Source of the DNA: Haloarcula amylovorans
Lineage (GTDB): Archaea > Halobacteriota > Halobacteria > Halobacteriales > Haloarculaceae
Assembly (NCBI RefSeq): GCF_004681185.1
Contig: NZ_SRIF01000002.1
Coordinates: 1 to 64,000 of the forward strand
DNA length: 64,000 bases
Direction of reading: 5' to 3'
The position numbers and the translations under genes are program-made. The notes under the pieces were generated by a model. It was not told the origin of the DNA. It saw only the letters and a list, made by a program, of their open reading frames with translations, and made no database searches. Shown here in pieces: positions 58,875 through 64,000 of this stretch; the first letter of the stretch is position 1; each line of letters begins with the position of its first letter.

Positions 58875-60269
58875 TCACGACGCCCGCGACAGCGAAAGCG
58901 TGACAGTGTTGCCGGTCTCGGTCGCCGTGTGGTCGATACTCCCGCCCGCGAGGTCGACGACCCAGTAGACCAGCCAGAGCCCGCAACCGCGACTGTGGTT
59001 GACGGCCGTCATCTCGTGGTCACCTAGCAGGACCTTCCGGTCGTACTCGGGGATGGGTGGCGCATCGTCCATCACGGACAGTTCGACGCGCTCTGGCGTG
59101 GTTCGGATGGAGACAGTGACTGCAGGACTCTCCGAGCGCGTGTGACGGATAGCGTTCTCGACCAGTTCGGCGACCGCATAGCGCAGTTCGCCGGGAGCGT
59201 CGACGGCGACGGACTCGATACCCTCTGTGGTTATGACCGCGTCGGGGAACCGCTCACGGAACCGACCGACGGCGTTTTCGACGACGGCCGAAACGTCCGT
59301 CGTCGTGGACTGTGGCGTCGCCGTGAGCACGTCGACAATTTCTCGTTGTTTCTCCGCCGTTTCCAGCAGCGCTTCTCCGGCCCGGCGAATCATCGCGGTG
59401 CGTTCGGCCGTCTCCCCCTCAGCGTCCGTCGCTAGGGCCGCCGCGTTGCCGAGGACGACGTTCAACTGGTTGCGAATGTTGTGCCGCAGGAAGTTGTCGA
59501 TGACGACGAGTTGGCGTTCGCGGCGGCTCCGGTCGGTGATATCGCGGGAGAAACCAGCAATGCGGACGACCTCGCCGTCTTCGACTATCGGTTCGGCCTT
59601 CACCCAGACCCACCGGTTGTAGTCCACCGCGGGGTTGACCCGCATCTCTAATTCGGCCGGTTCGCCGCCCGAGACGCGCTCCATCATGTCAGCAGTGGTG
59701 GGTCGGTCAGGCGGATAGACGGCCTCCATGAAACTCTGTGGGTTCTGCTCCAGTTTCTCGACCGGTTGCCCGAAGACGTCCTCGTAGGCCGGATTACAGA
59801 ACAGCAGTTCCGACCAGTCGCCGTCGTACATCCACAGGACATCGTCGGTCGCATCGGCGAGTTCCTGCAAGCGGTTCCGTGTCTCGCGCCGGTCGCGTTC
59901 GGCCTCGACGCGGTCCGTGACGACGCGGGAACTTACGACGTAGCCGTCTAACTCCGAGTCGGTCAGATTCGACATCCGACTCTCTAGCCAGACCCACGAG
60001 CCGTCGTTGGCTCGGTGGCGGTAGGTGACTGAGTCGGCCGCGAACTCCCCGGCCGCGTTCACCACGGCCTCGAACCGGCGTTCGACTTCGGCGCGGTCGT
60101 CGGGGTGGACGAACTCGAAGACGGTCTCGCCGACGAGGGCGTCGGGGTCGTACCCGAGAATCGGGTCGGCGGCCGCGTTCACGTACGTGTACGTGCCAGA
60201 CGCATCGACGACTGCGACCTTGTCCTGCGTGTAGTCGAGCAGGGCCGCCGCGACCTCCGCGTCGTTCAT
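58875..60269 (-). CDS. Two-PAS sensor histidine kinase
   Basis: The 464-residue, soluble product has two PAS domains (about 12-130, YTYVNAAADPILGYDPDAL, and about 140-260), then a HisKA-type dimerisation helix with LRHNIRNQLNVVLG (His about residue 262) and a histidine-kinase ATPase (ELVENAIRHTRSESP, MDDAPPIPE, GCGLWLVYWVVDLAGG). The H-box LRHNIRN is the usual haloarchaeal variant. There is no partner response regulator in the window. ATG 60269 (MNDAEVAAALL) was chosen over a longer frame. Confidence 0.88.
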   Translation of the reverse strand: MNDAEVAAALLDYTQDKVAVVDASGTYTYVNAAADPILGYDPDALVGETVFEFVHPDDRAEVERRFEAVVNAAGEFAADSVTYRHRANDGSWVWLESRMSNLTDSELDGYVVSSRVVTDRVEAERDRRETRNRLQELADATDDVLWMYDGDWSELLFCNPAYEDVFGQPVEKLEQNPQSFMEAVYPPDRPTTADMMERVSGGEPAELEMRVNPAVDYNRWVWVKAEPIVEDGEVVRIAGFSRDITDRSRRERQLVVIDNFLRHNIRNQLNVVLGNAAALATDAEGETAERTAMIRRAGEALLETAEKQREIVDVLTATPQSTTTDVSAVVENAVGRFRERFPDAVITTEGIESVAVDAPGELRYAVAELVENAIRHTRSESPAVTVSIRTTPERVELSVMDDAPPIPEYDRKVLLGDHEMTAVNHSRGCGLWLVYWVVDLAGGSIDHTATETGNTVTLSLSRAS

Positions 60270-60387
60270 CGCTCGGACACAACGACGCCGAAGGCAAAAA
60301 CCCCCGCGACGCGGTGGCCGCAAACTGCGAAGCGGTAGCGAACGCCGCATCGGTACAGTCATTCGGGATGCTTCCGAACGGCCGGGC

Positions 60388-60759
60388 ATGGACCTGGCAC
60401 ACGTCGCCATCTGCGTCTCGGACCTCGACCGCGCGATGGCCTTCTACGAGGAACTTGACTTCGAAGAGACACACCGCTTCACGCTCGACGGCGTCGAGAA
60501 CGTCTATCTCGGCCGCGGCGAGGAGGCGGACCTCCAGCTGCGATACGACGCCGACCGGACGACGCCCATCGCGCCCTCTCGCGCCGACGTCGACCACGTC
60601 GCCTTTACCGTCGACGACGTCGAGGAGACCTTCGAGACGGCCATCGACGCCGGTGGCTCGCCCGTCCTCGAACCCACGGAGATCGACGCTGCCGGCGCGT
60701 TCGCCGCCTTCGTCGAGGATCCCGAAGGGTACACCTTAGAGTTCTACCACTGGCTGTAA
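60388..60759 (+). CDS. VOC superfamily (glyoxalase/bleomycin-resistance-like) protein
   Basis: The 123-residue product has one VOC fold with the pattern MDLAHVAICVSDLDRAMAFY, VDHVAFTVDDVEETFETA and AFVEDPEGYTLEFYHWL. His and Glu positions fit metal ligands (HVAIC, HVAFT, ED-EGYTLEF). Typical functions are glyoxalase I-like lyase or dioxygenase, but the reaction is unknown. Confidence 0.85.
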   Translation: MDLAHVAICVSDLDRAMAFYEELDFEETHRFTLDGVENVYLGRGEEADLQLRYDADRTTPIAPSRADVDHVAFTVDDVEETFETAIDAGGSPVLEPTEIDAAGAFAAFVEDPEGYTLEFYHWL

Positions 60760-60796
60760 CCCGAGCCGCTACCCGTCTGGGACCCGTAGAAGCGCT

Positions 60797-61069
60797 ATGG
60801 TCGCGCCCGGACAGGCGTACCTCCTCGTCGTGACCGTCATGGCGCTCGTGGCGCTCGTCGCCGCGGCTCCGGTACTGCTTGGTATCGCCCGCGACGTCCG
60901 CGAGCGACTGCGCCGCGGCGGTCCCGATCCGCCGACGGAGTCCGTCGAAGAGACGGAGTCGACCGGGAGTGCAGAGCGGACCGACTCGGCCGGCCGCCGC
61001 TGCCGACACTGCGGGGCCGAGAACGACGCCGGCTTCGCCTACTGCCGGGCGTGTGCGAGGCCGCTGTAG
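60797..61069 (+). CDS. Small membrane protein with a zinc ribbon
   Basis: The 90-residue product has an N-terminal membrane helix (about 8-30, YLLVVTVMALVALVAAAPVL), a charged linker, and a C-terminal ribbon CRHCGAENDAGFAYCRACARP with two CxxC pairs. The ribbon is probably on the cytoplasmic side. It is a membrane-tethered zinc-ribbon of unknown function. Confidence 0.75.
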   Translation: MVAPGQAYLLVVTVMALVALVAAAPVLLGIARDVRERLRRGGPDPPTESVEETESTGSAERTDSAGRRCRHCGAENDAGFAYCRACARPL

Positions 61070-61080
61070 GGGTCGGACTG

Positions 61081-62367
61081 CTACGGCCAGAGGCCGCGGG
61101 CTCGGTGGGCCTCGCCGAGTCGTGAGAGGGCGACGATGTAGGCAGCGTCGCGCCACGTCACGTCGCGGTTCTCGAACTCCCTCCTGACCGCGCGCCAGGC
61201 GGTTCGCATCTCCGTCTCGAGTTCGTCGTTCACTCGTTCGAGGGACCACGCCCTGCGGTTGATGTCCTGGAGCCACTCGAAGTAGCTCACCGTGACGCCG
61301 CCCGCGTTCGCGAGGATATCGGGAATGACCGCGACGCCCCGTTCCGCGAGGATTTTACCGGCCGTCGCGGTGGTCGGGCCGTTCGCTCCCTCGACGACGA
61401 GATCCGCTGCTATCGCGTCCGCGTTCGCTTCGGTGATGACGTTGCCGAGCGCAGCGGGGACCAGCACGTCGACGTCGAGAGTCAGCAGCTCGTCGTTGTC
61501 GATGACGGTATCCGCGTACTTGGTGACGGCTTCCGGCTCCTCGTCGTGTGACGGGACGGCGGCGGTGTCGATGCCGTCAGGATCGTACATCGCACCGTTC
61601 ACGTCGCTGACCGCGACGACCGTCGCGCCCCACTCGTCGAGGAGTCTGGCGGCGTTCGCACCGACGCTCCCGTACCCCTGTACGGCGACCCTCGTCTCGT
61701 CGAGTTGCCGGCCGTAGTACTCACAGGCCTCTCGCGTGATGATGGCGACGCTCCGTCCGGGCGCTTCTTCGCGACCTTCGCTCCCGCCGACGACCGGCGG
61801 CTTGCCAGTCACGACGCCCGGTATCGTCTCGCCTTCCTGCATCGAATACGCGTCCATCAGCCAGGCCATCGTCTGCGGGTCGGTCCCCATGTCCGGAGCG
61901 GGGATGTCGATAGTCGGGCCGATGACGTCGCGGATCTCGCCAGCGAAGCGGCGCGTGAGCCGCTCCTTCTCGGCGGGGCTCAGCTCCTTGGGATTGACTG
62001 CGACGCCACCTTTCGCGCCGCCGAACGGCAAGTCCATGACGGCACATTTCCACGTCATCCACATCCCGAGTCCGACGCACTCGTCCCGAGTCACCTCCGG
62101 GTGGTACCGAAGACCGCCCTTGTAGGGTCCTCTGACGCTGTCGTGCTGGGCGCGGTAGCCGGTGAACACCTCGACGGTGCCGTCGTCGCGTTCGATAGGA
62201 ATCGTCACTTCGTGGACGGCCTTCGGATGGTTGAGACGCTCGACGATGTTCGGATCGATAGAGAGTTTCTCGGCTGCGTGGTGCAGTTGGCGGCGAGCGG
62301 TCTCGAGTGCCGACTCCGGCTCTCCCGGTTCGCTCGCCACGGTCTGTGCACTGGACTCCGACGCCAT
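61081..62367 (-). CDS. gdhB: Glutamate dehydrogenase
   Basis: The enzyme interconverts glutamate and 2-oxoglutarate plus ammonium. The 428-residue product has the catalytic PFGGAKGGV and VNP (with the active Lys), [20 protein letters not shown], the NAD(P)-binding [15 protein letters not shown], and VEGANGPTT. It is of the hexameric type. Its ATG (62367) is overlapped by the TGA of the upstream 47-aa gene (TGATG), so it is translationally coupled. A GTG three bases upstream is also in frame. Confidence 0.95.
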   Translation of the reverse strand: MASESSAQTVASEPGEPESALETARRQLHHAAEKLSIDPNIVERLNHPKAVHEVTIPIERDDGTVEVFTGYRAQHDSVRGPYKGGLRYHPEVTRDECVGLGMWMTWKCAVMDLPFGGAKGGVAVNPKELSPAEKERLTRRFAGEIRDVIGPTIDIPAPDMGTDPQTMAWLMDAYSMQEGETIPGVVTGKPPVVGGSEGREEAPGRSVAIITREACEYYGRQLDETRVAVQGYGSVGANAARLLDEWGATVVAVSDVNGAMYDPDGIDTAAVPSHDEEPEAVTKYADTVIDNDELLTLDVDVLVPAALGNVITEANADAIAADLVVEGANGPTTATAGKILAERGVAVIPDILANAGGVTVSYFEWLQDINRRAWSLERVNDELETEMRTAWRAVRREFENRDVTWRDAAYIVALSRLGEAHRARGLWP

Positions 62368-62510
62368 CACTCGATAGGTGTGTGTCGGTTCCGCATCTCA
62401 CCGCCGCAGTCGGGGCACTGGCTAGGATTGTGCTCCACGACGACGATGTTACCACACTCGAAACACTCGTACGGGCTCTTCTCTTCCGGGTCGAACGTGA
62501 CATCCCTCAT
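62367..62510 (-). CDS. Rubrerythrin-like zinc-ribbon protein (47 aa) coupled to gdhB
   Basis: The product [20 protein letters not shown] is followed by [20 protein letters not shown] and NRHTPIE. It has two CxxC pairs (CFEC, CPDC) and resembles the rubredoxin-like C-terminal module of rubrerythrin, without the diiron domain. It overlaps gdhB by TGATG. A role with the dehydrogenase, in redox or metal control, is inferred only from this coupling. Confidence 0.85.
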   Translation of the reverse strand: MRDVTFDPEEKSPYECFECGNIVVVEHNPSQCPDCGGEMRNRHTPIE

Positions 62511-62563
62511 TGTAAGTTCACGAGCGCCGGGGCGACCCGGCCGCTCCTTTAGGGATAATAGGT

Positions 62564-62570
62564 CTATAAG
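62564..62570 (-). promoter_or_regulatory. TATA box for the rubrerythrin-like/gdhB operon
   Basis: TTATAGA on the minus strand (62564-62570), about 55 nt before the ATG at 62510, giving a predicted leader of about 30 nt. An AT-rich stretch surrounds it. Confidence 0.6.
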
Positions 62571-62623
62571 GGTGTAATGTCTGGTTTGATAGCTAACCAT
62601 CCGCTCGCACACTACTTCGTTAT

Positions 62624-64000
62624 TCAACCCCCTTGTTCCGGGCCGGCGACGGGGACGTGGCCGCCATCGAACAGCGCCGAGAACAGTTTCCGCTGGACGG
62701 CCCGAGCGTGCTGATAGAACGCCGGCGGCGAGATGCCGAGGATCTCCGCGACGTCCTCTCCGGTGCTCTCGCGCGGGGATTCGAAGAACCCGCTGTAGTA
62801 CGCCGTCTGTATCACCTCCAGTTGGCGGTCCGTGAGATCGTCCATGAACTCGGCGTAGAGCGTGTGTTCCGACGCCTGGTCGAACGACTGCTTCGAGCGG
62901 AGTTCGACGTCGGTGAACGTCTCGCGGACGAGTTGGACGATGTTCCGGACATCGGCGCTGTCGGGGACATCGACGACGAGCGTCGTGGTCTCGGGTGTCG
63001 CGGACGCTCGCCGGAAGACCGCTCCGTGGTCGGCTAACTCCAGCGCGAGGAACGGCTGTGACAGCCGTAACCGGAGGACACCACCGACCTCTTCGGAACT
63101 TACGCGCTGGACACCGTCGACGGCGACGAGATCGAGGGCCGTCGCTTCGACATCCTCGACGGGCGCGTCTTCGACGGTGACGAACACGTAGCTCCCGTCG
63201 GCGGTCTGTTGGACGCCCCCCTCGTACGAGAGCGTACAGTTCGCGTCCCGCGCGATGCGCGACAGGACGAACGACGGGTCGTCTATCTCGAACTCGACGC
63301 GGGTCATCGACGTCGTGAGCAGCGCGTTCTTCCGTTCGAGCGAACTCAACGCGGAGGCGATGGTCTCCCCGAGTTCGGCGAGCACCGCGCGCGACATCTC
63401 GTCGAAGGCGTCCTGGGTCTCCGCGTAGACTGTCAGGACCCCGTGCGTGACGTCGTTGTAGACGAGCGGGACGCTCAAGACCGAGAGGAAGTCCCTGGAG
63501 AGAGCATCCTTTCGCCACGCTTCCGCCCGGAGTCGAGCGGCGACGTTGGCCGTCGTCGTCACCTCGCCGCTCGCCGCCGTTCGCGTCGCGGGTTCGGTCC
63601 CCGACTCGTCGACGGCAAACGAACGGCTGTCGAGATAGCCCTGTTCGGCACCCGCCCAGGCCTGCGGTTCGAGCGTCTCTGAAACCGGATCGATCCTGCC
63701 GATCCACGCGAAACTGAACCGGTCGTCCGCGGTCAGCAGTTCGCAGACGGTGTGGTCGATCTCCTCTCGCGTCTCGGCCCGAACGAGCGCCTGGTCAATC
63801 TCCCGAATCGTCTCGTTGACGCGGTTCAGCGCAGTGAGTCGGTCGTTCTGTCGCTGGAGCATCCGGTCCTGCTCGCGGAGCGTCGACTCCCGCGTGACGC
63901 GGTCGAAGGCGGCTTCCGCGGTCGCGGCGAGCAGGTCGGCGAGTTCCCGTGTGACGGTGTCGAACGCACCGACGCTGTCCGACCCCACGACGAAAACGCC
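62624..64000 (-). CDS. Bat-type GAF/HTH_10 regulator (5' end outside window)
   Basis: The visible part, about 458 residues, reads from the window edge without a clear start and ends at 62624. It shows the C-terminal end of a GAF domain (VVGSDSVGAFDTVTRELADL), a coiled-coil-like linker, a second GAF (about 45-220), a BAT domain (about 230-370) and the C-terminal HTH_10 (LTDRQLEVIQTAYYSGFFES, GISPPAFYQHARAVQRKLFS). It is a paralogue of the regulator at 41,020. No sensor input or target is known. Confidence 0.88.
   Translation of the reverse strand, partial: GVFVVGSDSVGAFDTVTRELADLLAATAEAAFDRVTRESTLREQDRMLQRQNDRLTALNRVNETIREIDQALVRAETREEIDHTVCELLTADDRFSFAWIGRIDPVSETLEPQAWAGAEQGYLDSRSFAVDESGTEPATRTAASGEVTTTANVAARLRAEAWRKDALSRDFLSVLSVPLVYNDVTHGVLTVYAETQDAFDEMSRAVLAELGETIASALSSLERKNALLTTSMTRVEFEIDDPSFVLSRIARDANCTLSYEGGVQQTADGSYVFVTVEDAPVEDVEATALDLVAVDGVQRVSSEEVGGVLRLRLSQPFLALELADHGAVFRRASATPETTTLVVDVPDSADVRNIVQLVRETFTDVELRSKQSFDQASEHTLYAEFMDDLTDRQLEVIQTAYYSGFFESPRESTGEDVAEILGISPPAFYQHARAVQRKLFSALFDGGHVPVAGPEQGG

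Overview
The window is a stretch of a haloarchaeal chromosome (class Halobacteria, genus not determined). The proteins are strongly acidic, the DNA is GC-rich with long antisense open frames, the rRNA promoters are of haloarchaeal type (tandem TTAAG boxes), and there are archaeal or haloarchaeal markers: an MC1 chromatin protein, a thermosome, a Ski2-type helicase, a fused Kae1-Bud32 protein, a fused tRNA-splicing endonuclease, a small RFC subunit, rps24e/rps27ae, Bat-type HTH regulators, and many short leaders with a TATA box about 25 nt upstream. Genes are mostly short operons or singletons and the content is mostly core metabolism and information processing. No prophage, IS element or CRISPR array was seen.

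Layout. 1-755: 5' end of a 16S rRNA gene reading leftward, its leader and four tandem promoters. 756-6451: MC1, an AbrB-like protein, pyrD, an RDD membrane protein and pheST. 6813-10539: trpS, endA and a NucS-N-like/zinc-finger protein. 10617-14137: HAD hydrolase, small membrane protein, Ski2-like helicase. 14468-27395: a cofactor and 2-oxoacid dehydrogenase neighbourhood made of lipA, a complete ECF importer (S, fused A-A', T), comB, a PHP phosphoesterase, E1alpha/E1beta/E2 and E3. 27477-36785: aldo/keto reductase, prephenate dehydratase, Hsp20, peroxiredoxin, leuS, alanine dehydrogenase-like protein, lipoprotein and a sensor kinase. 37072-48806: thermosome, nadE, tRNA-Gly(CCC), a large Bat-type regulator, rfc, rps24e-rps27ae-kae1/bud32, and XTP pyrophosphatase. 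48923-64000: SDR, a PIN-like gene pair, TrkA-type protein, two tandem secreted paralogues, RNase Z, Gfo/Idh oxidoreductase, several tiny zinc-ribbon proteins, DJ-1, aldo/keto reductase, sensor kinase, gdhB with a coupled 47-aa rubrerythrin-like protein, and a truncated Bat-type regulator.

The most unusual signal is a family of dispersed, GC-rich hairpin repeats. Copies lie immediately after the stop codons of three genes (thermosome, Bat-type regulator, aldo/keto reductase), in a tandem array in front of tRNA-Gly, and in-frame inside conserved enzymes. PheT and the pyruvate-dehydrogenase-type E2 share one inserted peptide in the same frame (ARSAS..-SGD). Kae1-Bud32 and XTP pyrophosphatase share another (RR-PPDERA-DA). 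TrpS has two tandem copies of a related 17-residue unit. Stems differ between copies by paired, compensatory changes while linkers are conserved. This looks like a protein-tolerated palindromic element comparable in behaviour to the Rickettsia palindromic elements. All claims come from reading the sequence; no alignment or database search was run.
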